A DNA stretch of 64,000 nt from assembly GCF_017876795.1 (NCBI RefSeq), contig NZ_JAGIOR010000001.1, forward strand, positions 715,501-779,500, given 5' to 3'. The notes under the pieces were generated by a model that was not told where the DNA came from, ran no database searches, and was given only the letters and a program-made list of their open reading frames with translations. The translations under genes and the position numbers were made by a program. Shown here piece by piece: positions 44,775 through 53,088 of this stretch; positions within the stretch are counted from its first letter, which is position 1, and each line of letters opens with the position of its first letter. The DNA comes from Rhizobium leguminosarum (GTDB lineage: Bacteria; Pseudomonadota; Alphaproteobacteria; Rhizobiales; Rhizobiaceae).

Positions 44775-45332
44775 TCAGCCGGCAAACAGCGTGCCTGGAT
44801 AGGTGGACGGATCCGGATCGGTCGTCATGCCCTCGCCGAGGGTGCGCTGCATAAGCATCGTATCCAGCCAGCGGCCATGCTTGTAGCCGGCGCCCCGCAT
44901 CAGCCCGACCTCCACGAAGCCCGCCTTAAGATGAAGTGCGATCGAGGCAGGGCTGGCGCCGCCGATGACGGCGATCATCTGACGGAAACCGAGGCCGGCG
45001 CAGCGGTCGATCAACTCGCTCATCAGCGCCTTGCCGATGCCCCGGCCGCGGGCTTCAGGCGCCAGATAGATCGAATCCTCGACCATCCAGCGATAGGCCG
45101 GACGGACGCGAAAGGCCGAGGCATAGGCGTAGCCGAGCAGCTTTCCGTCAGGATCGGCTGCGGCGATATAGGGATATTGCTGACCGACGATCGCCGCAAA
45201 ACGTTCCGCCATCGCGGCCTCGGACGGCGGCGTGATCTCATAGCTCGACGTGCCGTTCAGCACGGATTCGCGGTAGATTTCGGCTATGGCGGGAATATCG
45301 GCTTCAGAAGCATTGCGCAGGAGGAAGGACAT
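44775..45332 (-). CDS. GNAT N-acetyltransferase (phosphinothricin acetyltransferase-like)
   Basis: 185-residue acyltransferase. Shows FLLRNASEADIPAIAEIYRESVLNGTSSYEITPP at the start, YAYASAFRVRPAYRWMVEDSIYLAPEARGRGIGKALMSELIDRC with the acetyl-CoA loop (RGRGIGKAL) and FRQMIAVIGGASPASIALHLKAGFVEVG. This is the pattern of the PAT/YwnH group, which acetylates phosphinothricin or methionine sulfoximine-type compounds; the natural substrate is unknown. ATG 45332 is the family start. Single gene on the minus strand. Confidence 0.85.
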   Translation of the reverse strand: MSFLLRNASEADIPAIAEIYRESVLNGTSSYEITPPSEAAMAERFAAIVGQQYPYIAAADPDGKLLGYAYASAFRVRPAYRWMVEDSIYLAPEARGRGIGKALMSELIDRCAGLGFRQMIAVIGGASPASIALHLKAGFVEVGLMRGAGYKHGRWLDTMLMQRTLGEGMTTDPDPSTYPGTLFAG

Positions 45333-45396
45333 TTCGGCGGCAGGTCCATCGGAGGGCAAGGCCGTTCCTAAATCATCCCGCGAAAGCCGGCGCAAC

Positions 45397-45422
45397 AAAA
45401 AAGGCGGCTGAAGCCGCCTTTT
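45397..45422 (-). terminator. Terminator of the Bax-inhibitor-1 family gene
   Basis: AAGGCGGCT and AGCCGCCTT form a 9-base stem around a short loop; on the minus strand it is followed by six T. The plus strand also has TTTT after the arm, but no plus-strand gene ends here. It lies 20 bases beyond the gene's stop. Confidence 0.85.
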
Positions 45423-45441
45423 CGATCTCGGTCTGCCCTGC

Positions 45442-46170
45442 TTATTTACGGTTGCCGATGAACTGCAGCAGGAACATGAAGAGGTTGATGAAGTCGAGAT
45501 AGAGCGTCAGCGCACCCATGATCGCCTTGCGGCCGGCGACAGCGACGTCATCGGCTTCCAGGTACAATTCCTTGATCCGCTGCGTGTCGTAGGCGGTGAG
45601 GCCTGCGAAGATCAGAACGCCGATCACCGAGATCGCGAACTGCATGGCTGACGAAGCCAGGAAGACGTTGACGATCGAAGCGATGATCAGGCCGAAAAGA
45701 CCCATGATCAGGAACGAGCCCATCGCCGACAGGTTACGCTTCGTCGTGTAGCCGTAAAGCGACAGCGCGCCGAAGGAGGCGGCGGTGACGAAGAAGGTCT
45801 GGACGACACTCTGGCCGGTGTAGACCAGGAAGATCGACGAGAGCGACAAGCCGACGAGTGCGGCATAGACCCAGAAAGTCGTCTGGGCGGCGGCCACGCT
45901 CATGCTATTGATGCGGAAGCTCAGGAAGAAGACGGCCGCAAGAGGCGCAAGGATGACGACCCAGCGCAAAGGCGACTGGAACAGCAGCACGCCGAACTGG
46001 GTGAGCTGGCCGTCCTGAACAGCGAAGTTGAATCCGAGATATGCGGCCACACCGGTGATCGCCAGACCCAGCGCCATCAGGTTGTAGACCTTGAGCATAT
46101 ATGCGCGCAGGCCTTGATCAATCATCTCGCCGGTCTGAGCGCGGCTTTGATAGTTACGAAGATCAGCCAT
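45442..46170 (-). CDS. ybhL: Bax inhibitor-1/YccA (YbhL) family membrane protein
   Basis: Seven-helix membrane protein, related to eukaryotic TMBIM proteins; the bacterial relative BsYetJ is a pH-dependent calcium leak channel, but function here is unproven. The 242-residue protein starts with a soluble stretch (ADLRNYQSRAQTGEMIDQGLRAYMLKVYNLMALGLAITG) and ends with the family's RIKELYLEADDVAVAGRKAIMGALTLYLDFINLFMFLLQFIGNRK. The start follows GAGGAAACT. Preceded by a conserved leader RNA. Confidence 0.92.
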   Translation of the reverse strand: MADLRNYQSRAQTGEMIDQGLRAYMLKVYNLMALGLAITGVAAYLGFNFAVQDGQLTQFGVLLFQSPLRWVVILAPLAAVFFLSFRINSMSVAAAQTTFWVYAALVGLSLSSIFLVYTGQSVVQTFFVTAASFGALSLYGYTTKRNLSAMGSFLIMGLFGLIIASIVNVFLASSAMQFAISVIGVLIFAGLTAYDTQRIKELYLEADDVAVAGRKAIMGALTLYLDFINLFMFLLQFIGNRK

Positions 46171-46245
46171 AGTTTCCTCTTACAAGCTCCGATGGAAATA
46201 CGGTGTCGGGTTTTCGACCCGGGCGCCGCTGCGGAGCTCCAGCAT
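46171..46245 (-). ncRNA. ybhL leader RNA motif
   Basis: On the minus strand, directly before the ybhL-like gene, the leader reads GGAGCTCCGCAGCGGCGCCC, then CGGGT-CGAAA-ACCCG (a 5-base hairpin), GACACCGTATTTCCAT and CGGAGCTT. The outer arms AGCTCCG (46232-46238) and CGGAGCT (46185-46191) pair, enclosing the hairpin. This layout and position match the ybhL motif described in alphaproteobacteria (Corbino and others, 2005). Its ligand or function is not known. Confidence 0.75.
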
Positions 46246-46349
46246 GCCTGCACACAATATGAGGCTTTCGCCGATCGCAAACAAGAGGCTTGCAAAGGCT
46301 CGGCCGGTTAAATCGCCGTAAGGTGAAGGGTTTGGGCGTCGCTGCCGGG

Positions 46350-48893
46350 TCAGAGCTCGCGCAGGACGGGTGCCGCCTTCTGCCCGAGGATGCGCCAGGT
46401 GCCGATAAGGCCGATACCGACGGTGAGGACGAGCGCGGTCACCAGCGTCAGGCCCGCCACGTCAGGCAGGAAGGTCGAGGGCAGGCGCATGATGCGGGCG
46501 ACGATGAACCAGGCGGCGACGCCGCCGGCGATCAACGCGAAGATCGCGGTCGCCAGCCCGAGGATCAGATATTCGTAACTGAAGGCGCGGATCAGCATGG
46601 CGCGGGTGGCGCCAAGCGTCTTCAGCACCACCGCATCGTGGGTGCGCGCCCGGTTTCCGGCGGCAAGCGCGCCGGCCAGGACGAGGATCGAGGCGATGAG
46701 GGCGACGGCGGCGGCGGCGCGAATTGCGGTCGCAAGCTCGCCCACCAGCTGGTTGACGATATCGATCGCGTCCTTGACGCGGACGCTGGTGATCGTCGGA
46801 TAGGTGTTGGTGACGGATTTCAGGATCGCCGCATCTTCGGCCGGTGTCGAGGAGGGATCGGTGAGCGTCGCCAGCCATGCATGCGGGGCGCCGCGGAAGG
46901 TGTTCGGCGAGAAGACCATGACGAAATTGATCGACAGCGATTCCCATTGGACGCGGCGCAGATTGGCGATCTTCGCGGTGATGTTGCGGCCGAGCACGTT
47001 GACGGTGACCTTATCGCCGATCTTCAGGCCGAGCTCATGCGCCTCTTCCGAGGAGAAGGAGACGAGCGGCTCGCCGCGGTAATCCTTGTCCCACCAGCTG
47101 CCTTCGGTAAGCGCAGCATTCTCCGGCAGGGTGTCGGCATAGGTGATGCCGCGATCGCCGTTCAGCACCCAGCGGCCGGCGGCCGGCACGTTCATCTTGG
47201 TGACGTCCTCGCCGTTGAAGGCGACGATCCGGCCGCGCAGCATCGGTACCTCCATGAGCTTGCCCTTCGGCGCCTGGGCCCGGACGAGATCGCGGAAGGC
47301 GTCGACCTCGGCGCTCTGGATATCGACGAAGAAGAAGTTCGGCGCGCCCTCGTTCATGCGGCCGGTCAGCTGCCGGCGCAGGTTTCCGTCGATCAAGGTC
47401 AGCGTCACCAGCAATGCCAGTCCGAGGCCGAGCGAGAGCACGACCGAGGGCGTCAGTGCGCCTGGGCGGTGGATGTTGCCGATTGCCAGCCGCAATGCCG
47501 GCGAATTGACGCGCGGGCTGCGGCGCGCAAGCCAGGCGATCAGCGCGGCGACGAGGCGCAGGACGACGAAGGCGAAGACGATCGCGCCGACGAAGACGAC
47601 GGCGATGAAGCGGTCATAGGCGGTGGCGATGGCAAGGCCGGCAAGGGCGGCCATGAACAGGGTGGCCAGCGGGATATAGGGCCAGGAGGGAAGGCGGCGG
47701 GCCTCGAAACCCTGCTCGCGGAAGAGGGCGGTCGCCGGCACTTCGCGGGCATGGCCGAGCGGCAGGATGGCGAAGGCGAGTGTCGTCAGGCTGCCGAAGA
47801 GCGTCGCAAGCAGCAGGGCGTCGGGATAAAGGGTCGGCGCCGTGGACACCGGCAGGAATTGCGCCAGGAACTGGGCGGCGAAGATCGGCGACAGGGCGCC
47901 GATGACAAGGCCGATCAGGATGCCGCCAAGCGCGATGATGGCGATCTGAAAGAGATAGATCAGAACGACCACCTGCGCCGGCGCACCGAGACATTTAAAG
48001 GTGGCGATGGTGGTGCGCTTGGAATCGAGGAAGGCGCGCACGGCATTGGCGACGCCGACGCCGCCGACGATCAGCGCGGTCAGGCCGACCAGCGTCAGGA
48101 ATTGCGAGAAACGGGTGATGTTTTCGGTGAGCGAGGGGGCGGCGCGATCGCTGGTACGAACAGCCCAGCTGGCGGAGGGGAATTCCTTGGCGGCGCGCGC
48201 CTGGATGCCCGACATCGCGCCCTTGTCGTTCAGCCGGATCTTGTAGGCATGTTCCACCAGGCTTCCCGTCTGGATCAGCCCGGAGGCTGCGAGCGCCCGG
48301 CGGCTGACGAGCAGGCGCGGCGCAAAGCCAAAACCCTCCGACAATGCGTCCGGCTCGGTTTTCACCGTGCCGGTGATGCTGAGCTTGACGTTGCCCAGCA
48401 GCAATTCGTCGCCGACCGCAAGCCCGAGCCGATCGAGAAGCAGCGGGGCTGCGACCGCACCATAGGTGCCGCCTCGGCCCGAGAGTAGGGCTGCAAGCGG
48501 ATAGTCCGGCTCGGCCACGAAGCTGCCGTAGAGTGGGTAGGCGTCATCGACGGCCTTGACCTCGACCAGCGCCTGATCGGAACCGTCAGGTTTGCGGGCC
48601 ATCGAACGCAGGCCTGTCGAGACCGAAACGGTGCCGAGGCCTTCGAGGAAGCCCATTTCCTCAGACGTCGCCTCGCGATTATTGAGCTCGAAACGGACGT
48701 CGCCGGCCAGCAGCTCCTGCCCCTGCGAGGCAATCGTGTCGGTGATCGATTGCGAGACGGAATTGACGGCGGCGATCGCGCCCGTGCCGAGGGCGATACA
48801 GGCGAGGAAGATGTAGAAGCCGCGAATGCCGCCGCGCAGCTCGCGGAGCGCCAGGCGAAAAGCGAGCGAGACGCGCGGTGTGATGATGCTCAT
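46350..48893 (-). CDS. ybbP: FtsX-like ABC transporter permease (YbbP type)
   Basis: Large permease of 847 residues with ten hydrophobic segments expected and two FtsX domains: the first near residues 260-390 (FSQFLTLVGLTALIVGGVGVANAVRAFLDSKRTTIATFKCLGAPAQVVVLIYLFQ) and the second near the C-terminus (ALAAGNRARTHDAVVLKTLGATRAMLIRAFSYEYLILGLATAIFALIAGGVAAW). The N-terminal IALGTGAIAAVNSVSQSITDTI segment is typical of YbbP. Its ATP-binding partner gene overlaps its start by four bases. The cluster with the lysophospholipase/arylesterase gene is conserved. It probably extracts or exports an envelope lipid or lipoprotein, but the substrate is unknown. Confidence 0.9.
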   Translation of the reverse strand: MSIITPRVSLAFRLALRELRGGIRGFYIFLACIALGTGAIAAVNSVSQSITDTIASQGQELLAGDVRFELNNREATSEEMGFLEGLGTVSVSTGLRSMARKPDGSDQALVEVKAVDDAYPLYGSFVAEPDYPLAALLSGRGGTYGAVAAPLLLDRLGLAVGDELLLGNVKLSITGTVKTEPDALSEGFGFAPRLLVSRRALAASGLIQTGSLVEHAYKIRLNDKGAMSGIQARAAKEFPSASWAVRTSDRAAPSLTENITRFSQFLTLVGLTALIVGGVGVANAVRAFLDSKRTTIATFKCLGAPAQVVVLIYLFQIAIIALGGILIGLVIGALSPIFAAQFLAQFLPVSTAPTLYPDALLLATLFGSLTTLAFAILPLGHAREVPATALFREQGFEARRLPSWPYIPLATLFMAALAGLAIATAYDRFIAVVFVGAIVFAFVVLRLVAALIAWLARRSPRVNSPALRLAIGNIHRPGALTPSVVLSLGLGLALLVTLTLIDGNLRRQLTGRMNEGAPNFFFVDIQSAEVDAFRDLVRAQAPKGKLMEVPMLRGRIVAFNGEDVTKMNVPAAGRWVLNGDRGITYADTLPENAALTEGSWWDKDYRGEPLVSFSSEEAHELGLKIGDKVTVNVLGRNITAKIANLRRVQWESLSINFVMVFSPNTFRGAPHAWLATLTDPSSTPAEDAAILKSVTNTYPTITSVRVKDAIDIVNQLVGELATAIRAAAAVALIASILVLAGALAAGNRARTHDAVVLKTLGATRAMLIRAFSYEYLILGLATAIFALIAGGVAAWFIVARIMRLPSTFLPDVAGLTLVTALVLTVGIGLIGTWRILGQKAAPVLREL

Positions 48894-49597
48894 GCGATCG
48901 CCGCCTCGCTATGGCGGGCGGCGCTGTCGCCTTCGATTCTGCCGGAGCGAACGCGGATCTGGCGCGAGCAGCGGTTTGCTAGCGAGACGTCATGGGTGAC
49001 GAGAAGCAGAGTCATGCCGCGTTCGGCCTGCTTGGAGAACAGCAGGTCGGCGATCTGGCGACCGGTCTCGGTGTCGAGATTGCCTGTCGGTTCGTCGGCG
49101 ATCAGCAGAGGCGGCGAGGGGGCGAGCGCCCTGGCGATCGCCACGCGTTGCTGTTCGCCGCCGGAAAGCTGGCCGGGATAGTGGTTCAGCCGTTCACCGA
49201 GGCCGACCGATTTCAGCTCGCGATGGGCGATCTCGAAAGCGTTGCCGACATTGGCGAGTTCCAGCGGCACGGCAACGTTTTCCAGCGCCGTCATGTTGGC
49301 GATCAGGTGGAAGGACTGGAAGACGATGCCGATGTTACGACCGCGGAAATCGGCGACCTGATCCTCGCTCAGGCTGTGGAGCGGCGTATCGTTGATGTTG
49401 ATCTCGCCACTGTCGAGTTTCTCCAGCCCGGCTAACACCATCAACAGGGTCGACTTGCCGGATCCGGACGGGCCGACGATACCGACCGATTCGCCGGCAG
49501 CGATATCGAGATCGATGCCCTTCAGCACATGCACGGAGGCGGCTGCACTGCCGAGGGTCAGATCGGCGCCCTTCAACTCGATGATGGTTTTTGCCAA
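48890..49597 (-). CDS. ybbA: ABC transporter ATP-binding protein (YbbA/LolD type)
   Basis: ATPase of the YbbAP pair. The 235-residue protein has Walker [25 protein letters not shown]-loop [23 protein letters not shown], signature [15 protein letters not shown], Walker [13 protein letters not shown] and H-loop [14 protein letters not shown] at 49597 is the probable start: the domain begins immediately after it, and the longer frame to 49696 runs into the divergent arylesterase gene. AGGG lies about eight bases upstream. The gene order ybbP-ybbA-tesA, with tesA divergent, is the same as in E. coli. Confidence 0.9.
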   Translation of the reverse strand: MAKTIIELKGADLTLGSAAASVHVLKGIDLDIAAGESVGIVGPSGSGKSTLLMVLAGLEKLDSGEININDTPLHSLSEDQVADFRGRNIGIVFQSFHLIANMTALENVAVPLELANVGNAFEIAHRELKSVGLGERLNHYPGQLSGGEQQRVAIARALAPSPPLLIADEPTGNLDTETGRQIADLLFSKQAERGMTLLLVTHDVSLANRCSRQIRVRSGRIEGDSAARHSEAAIA

Positions 49598-49669
49598 CAG
49601 AAATCGCCCTATATAAATCCATAATCGGATGGCCGCATAACGGCACTTCGCCAATCTAGGGAAGCCAGA

Positions 49670-50314
49670 ATGAGATTTAAAGTTGCCGCGCTTCAATTCA
49701 CCGTCATTGCCGTCTCGCTGATCTTTACCGCTGCAGCCGATGCCCGAACGATCAATCTCGTTGGTTTCGGGGACAGTTTGATGGCGGGCTACCAGCTGCC
49801 GCCCGGCGACGGCTTTCCGGAAAAGCTGCAGGCGGCCCTGAAGGAGAAGGGGCTCGACGTCGCCGTTGCCAATGCCGGGGTCTCCGGCGACACGACGTCA
49901 GGGGGGCTCGCTCGCATCGATTGGTCGATACCTGACGGCACCGATGGCGTCATTTTGGAGCTTGGCGCCAATGATGCGTTGCGCGGCATCCCGCCTGAAG
50001 AAAGCGAGAAGAATCTCGATCAGATGATTGCTCGGCTAAAGGATCGCGGGATTGCCGTTTTGCTCGCCGGCATAATGGCGCCGCCGAACATGGGGGCGGA
50101 TTATGCGGCGCGGTTCAATCCGATTTACCAGAAACTTTCGGAAAAACACGGACTTCCGCTCTATGCGTTCTTTCTCGACGGTGTCGCGCTGGATCCGGGG
50201 CTTAAGCTCGAAGACGGCATGCATCCGAATACGAGAGGTGTCGAGATCATGGTCGAGAAGATGGGGCCCGCCGTCACAAATTTCGTCGAAGCGATTTCTT
50301 CTGTGAAGAAATAG
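49670..50314 (+). CDS. tesA: SGNH/GDSL arylesterase (TesA family)
   Basis: Periplasmic multifunctional esterase/thioesterase/lysophospholipase. The 214 residues start with a signal peptide (to about ADA at residue 25), then block I VGFGDSLMAGYQLPPGDGFP with the nucleophile Ser, block II NAGVSGDTTSGG, block III VILELGANDALRG and block V DGMHPNTRGVEIM with the Asp-His pair. All four SGNH residues are present. It is divergent from ybbA with a 70-base gap. In E. coli TesA is coded next to YbbA in the same way, so a shared pathway for lipids or acyl groups is plausible. Confidence 0.92.
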   Translation: MRFKVAALQFTVIAVSLIFTAAADARTINLVGFGDSLMAGYQLPPGDGFPEKLQAALKEKGLDVAVANAGVSGDTTSGGLARIDWSIPDGTDGVILELGANDALRGIPPEESEKNLDQMIARLKDRGIAVLLAGIMAPPNMGADYAARFNPIYQKLSEKHGLPLYAFFLDGVALDPGLKLEDGMHPNTRGVEIMVEKMGPAVTNFVEAISSVKK

Positions 50315-50382
50315 GGGCTTGCGCGGTAGTTGATTGCGTGATTCCGTGTGAGCATCTGCAAAAGATTCGGGGAGTGCTCGTT

Positions 50383-50976
50383 ATGCCGAGACTGTTTACC
50401 GCCCTCGAAATTCCGCGCAATGCGGCGATGAGCCTTTCATTGCTGCGCGGTGGCCTCCCCGGAGCACGATGGATCGATGTGGAGAATTACCACATCACCC
50501 TGCGCTTCATCGGTGATGTCGACGGCCGCACGGCCGATGAAATCGTAGAACGCCTCGACCGGATCGACCGGCCGGAATTCCAGTTCCGGCTCGAAGGCAT
50601 CGGTTCCTTCGGTTCGAAGAAGCCGCATTCGGTCTGGGCCGGTGTTTCGCAATCGCCTGAAATGCATGCGCTGCAGGGTGAGATCGAGCGCATCTGCCAG
50701 CGTATCGGCCTGCCGCCGGATCCGCGCAAGTTCATGCCACATGTGACGCTGGCGCGGCTCAAATCGTCGCGGCTCGACGATGTCGTCCAATATCTGGCCG
50801 GACGCGGCAACTTCCATACATCAACCTTCACGGCGCCGCGCTTCGTGCTGCTGTCGTCGCGCGAATCGGTTGGCGGCGGGCCCTACCTTACCGAGGAAGT
50901 GTTTCCGCTACACGAAGCACGGTCGGCGCCAAGCGCTTCAAGCAGGCTGCTGCAGCCGGTCAAGAGCCTGGTATAG
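50383..50976 (+). CDS. thpR: RNA 2',3'-cyclic phosphodiesterase (ThpR/LigT)
   Basis: 2H-family enzyme that opens 2',3'-cyclic phosphates at RNA ends. Both HxT motifs are present: NYHITLRFIGDVD (near residue 42) and PHVTLARLKSSR (near residue 126). 197 residues is usual. ATG 50383 begins the family N-terminus MPRLFTALEIPRN. The final 94 bases overlap the end of the convergent tyrosine phosphatase gene, so the C-terminal tail (about 30 residues) is encoded on both strands; it lies after the conserved domain. Confidence 0.88.
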   Translation: MPRLFTALEIPRNAAMSLSLLRGGLPGARWIDVENYHITLRFIGDVDGRTADEIVERLDRIDRPEFQFRLEGIGSFGSKKPHSVWAGVSQSPEMHALQGEIERICQRIGLPPDPRKFMPHVTLARLKSSRLDDVVQYLAGRGNFHTSTFTAPRFVLLSSRESVGGGPYLTEEVFPLHEARSAPSASSRLLQPVKSLV

Positions 50977-51383
50977 ACCAGCTCGAAACTTGCCGGGCCG
51001 CCATAATAAGGATCGGGAATATCCTCTCCGGTTCCAAGCGCGATATCGCCGAAGAGGTGGATGGTCGCCTCAGGCGGTGCGATCTTGCCGAGCGCCGCAA
51101 GGTTGTCGCGGTCCATGGCCAGGATCAGATCGAAATCCCTGAAATCGCTGGAGCGGATTCGGCGGGCGCGTTGCCCGGATATATCGATTCCGTGGCTTTT
51201 CGCGGTGGCGATCGACCGCCGGTCAGGCGGCTCGCCTTCATGCCAGCCGCCGGTTCCGGCGGAATCGATCGCGAAGCCGCCGCTTAAATCCGCCTCGGCG
51301 GCGACGTGGCTGAAAATTCCCTCCGCGAGCGGAGAACGGCATATATTGCCCATGCAAACGAAGAGGATGCTGATGCGTTTCAT
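50883..51383 (-). CDS. Low-molecular-weight protein tyrosine phosphatase
   Basis: Dephosphorylates tyrosine (or arsenate reductase-like substrates). The P-loop ILFVCMGNICRSPLAEG (CX5R at residues about 10-16) and the acid loop PDPYYGG (catalytic Asp) are both present. 166 residues from ATG 51383. The C-terminal 31 residues overlap the 3' end of thpR on the other strand; the family C-terminus would end a few residues past the LLTGCSSLLEAL helix, so part of this tail may be an extension. In rhizobia such enzymes often act in exopolysaccharide control, but there is no wzc-like kinase nearby. Confidence 0.9.
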   Translation of the reverse strand: MKRISILFVCMGNICRSPLAEGIFSHVAAEADLSGGFAIDSAGTGGWHEGEPPDRRSIATAKSHGIDISGQRARRIRSSDFRDFDLILAMDRDNLAALGKIAPPEATIHLFGDIALGTGEDIPDPYYGGPASFELVYTRLLTGCSSLLEALGADRASCSGNTSSVR

Positions 51384-51418
51384 CGGTAGACCTGTCGGAC
51401 ACATAGGAGGAGCATGGC

Positions 51419-51724
51419 ATGAAAATGGAAAGACTGGAACGGACGGCGGTCGAGGTGCAGCTGGCGGGGCTTGCGGGCTGGGCGCTCAATGATGCGGCCT
51501 CTGCGATATCGAGGACGTTCAAGTTTGCAAACTTTGTCGGGGCTTTCGGCTTCATGACCGAAGCAGCGATTACGGCCGAGAAGCTCAACCACCACCCCGA
51601 ATGGTTCAACGTCTATTCCAGGGTGGATGTGACGCTGAACACGCATGATGCCGGCGGACTGACGGAGCTGGATTTCAAGCTCGCCAAGGCGATGGACAAG
51701 GCCGCGGGGCGACGCGGCGTTTGA
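51419..51724 (+). CDS. phhB: 4a-hydroxytetrahydrobiopterin dehydratase
   Basis: Pterin-4a-carbinolamine dehydratase, which recycles the pterin cofactor of aromatic hydroxylases; in bacteria lacking that need it may serve molybdopterin or folate metabolism. 101 residues: W-A-L-N-D at residues near 21, then [67 protein letters not shown]. The E-K-x-N-H-H-P motif with both His is complete. ATG is preceded by AGGAGG. Its stop overlaps a candidate start of the next gene. Confidence 0.92.
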   Translation: MKMERLERTAVEVQLAGLAGWALNDAASAISRTFKFANFVGAFGFMTEAAITAEKLNHHPEWFNVYSRVDVTLNTHDAGGLTELDFKLAKAMDKAAGRRGV

Positions 51725-51795
51725 AAGCGGGGCCGATTGAAAGGGGCCGATTGAAAGGCTGGGCGCCATCACCATATGTTCGCAGGGACGAAAGG

Positions 51796-52197
51796 ATGGA
51801 AGGGATGGACGAGGTCAAGTTCGGGGAAATCCTGTTGCCTGGTGATGAGGACACCCAGAGCCGGCGGGAGAAGACGGTACGGCAGAAATTCTGGCCGACC
51901 TTTCGGCGGGCGGTGCGGCAGATCCCGTTCTCACGCGATGTCGTCGCCGGTTTCTACTGCGCGCTCGATCCGCAGACGCCGACGAAGGTGCGCGGCGTGC
52001 TGCTCGCAGCGCTTGCCTATTTCGTCATGCCGATCGACATGATCCCGGATGTTTTCGCCGTCATCGGCTTTTCCGACGACATCGCCGTGCTCTCGGCGGC
52101 CTTTGCCATGGTGCGTGGCCATATCCGCCCGGGTCACTACGAAGCGGCCGACCGCGTTCTGGCCGACCGGACCGAAGAAACGATGAAAACCATTTAG
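51796..52197 (+). CDS. DUF1232 (YkvA family) protein
   Basis: 133-residue protein. The conserved core, LAALAYFVMPIDMIPDVFAVIGFSDDIAVLSAAF (about residues 75-108), is the YkvA signature with the PxDxIPD motif, one or two hydrophobic helices. The function is unknown; members are small membrane-linked proteins. Start choice is uncertain: 51796 has AGGG eight bases upstream, 51805 is the next ATG; the frame is open back to 51721. Two tandem 14-base units (GGGGCCGATTGAAA, 51729-51742 and 51743-51756) lie just before. Its stop overlaps the convergent sigma-factor stop by four bases. Confidence 0.8.
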   Translation: MEGMDEVKFGEILLPGDEDTQSRREKTVRQKFWPTFRRAVRQIPFSRDVVAGFYCALDPQTPTKVRGVLLAALAYFVMPIDMIPDVFAVIGFSDDIAVLSAAFAMVRGHIRPGHYEAADRVLADRTEETMKTI

Positions 52198-52754
52198 GCG
52201 ATTTCGCGTTCCAGCACCTTGCGGAGCTTGCCGAAGGCAAGCCGGATCCGCGACTTCACCGTGCCGAGCGGCAGCCCGGTCGCTTCGGCGATTTCCGAGT
52301 GCGATTGACCGAGGAAGAAGGCGGCGCGCAGCATGTCGCGCTGCTCCTCCGGCAATTGGCCAACGGCGGCGCGTATCCTGGCGTCGCGATCGTCATTGGC
52401 GACGATTTCCTCGGCGCCGATATCGGCCGGCGGCTGCAGGGCCGGATCGGTCTGGTCGAAGATGCGGGTATTGATGCGGCGCTGCTGGTCGATGCGGCGA
52501 TTGCGGGCAATGCGGAAAAGCCAGGTCGAGAGCGAAGATCGCGTGGCATCGTAGAGATCTGCCTTGTGCCAGAGCACGATCATGATCTCCTGAACCAGTT
52601 CCTCGGCCTCGCCTGATGTCATCTTCTGGCGCATCAGCCAGGCTTTCAGCCGCGGCGCGAAATAGTCGAACAGGATGGAAAAGGCCTGCTGGTCGCGATC
52701 CCTGGCGACGGCCTTTGCGAGGGCAGCGAAACGCTGTCTTTCCTCGGCATCCAT
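52194..52754 (-). CDS. ECF-type RNA polymerase sigma factor (SigK/RpoE-like)
   Basis: 186 residues. Region 2 is seen as FDYFAPRLKAWLMRQKMTSGEAEELVQEIMIVLWHKADLYD followed by LSTWLFRIARNRRIDQQRR (about residues 28-93); region 4 as QLPEEQRDMLRAAFFLGQSHSEIAEATGLPLGTVKSRIRLAFGKLR (about residues 133-178). The chain between the two matches the SigK-like group, whose anti-sigma factor (RskA/ChrR type) is usually the next gene. Here no anti-sigma gene lies beside it in either direction within the window. ATG at 52754 is the family start. Confidence 0.9.
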   Translation of the reverse strand: MDAEERQRFAALAKAVARDRDQQAFSILFDYFAPRLKAWLMRQKMTSGEAEELVQEIMIVLWHKADLYDATRSSLSTWLFRIARNRRIDQQRRINTRIFDQTDPALQPPADIGAEEIVANDDRDARIRAAVGQLPEEQRDMLRAAFFLGQSHSEIAEATGLPLGTVKSRIRLAFGKLRKVLEREIA

Positions 52755-53088
52755 ATCCCCTCACCCGCCCCTGCGGCAATAAATTCGTATCGGATTTCCA
52801 AGTCTTAATGAGGTACAACGGATTTGGGAAAGGTCAAACTCTTGCCTGAATCTTTGTGTCTTAAATTCAGCGGAACGGACGGCCAGTACCATCGGGACAC
52901 GGTGTTGCGGCCGATACCGTCAAAGGGTCGAAAATTGACACTCGAGCTGAAATGACACAGGCACACACAAATCGCGGCCATCGTTGACCATTTGGTAACC
53001 TGAATTAAGTCAAAATAAAGCAGATCGTGATTATGCGGCGCCCGCTATGATCGCTTCGGGCCTTGATCGCAAGAACCGGCAGGAATCC
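52755..53088. other. Gap between divergent genes (334 bases)
   Basis: Holds the promoters of the sigma-factor gene (minus) and the IalB-like gene (plus). The stretch 52960-53035 is AT-richer. A TTGACA at about 52935 could be a -35 for the plus strand, but no good -10 was found at the right distance. No RNA gene or repeat was recognised. Confidence 0.4.

Noticed and set aside
46290..48488. Open frame of about 730 codons opposite the FtsX-like permease
   Set aside because: Extremely rich in Asp, Arg, Gly and Gln with no hydrophobic core; it is the mirror of the permease codons.
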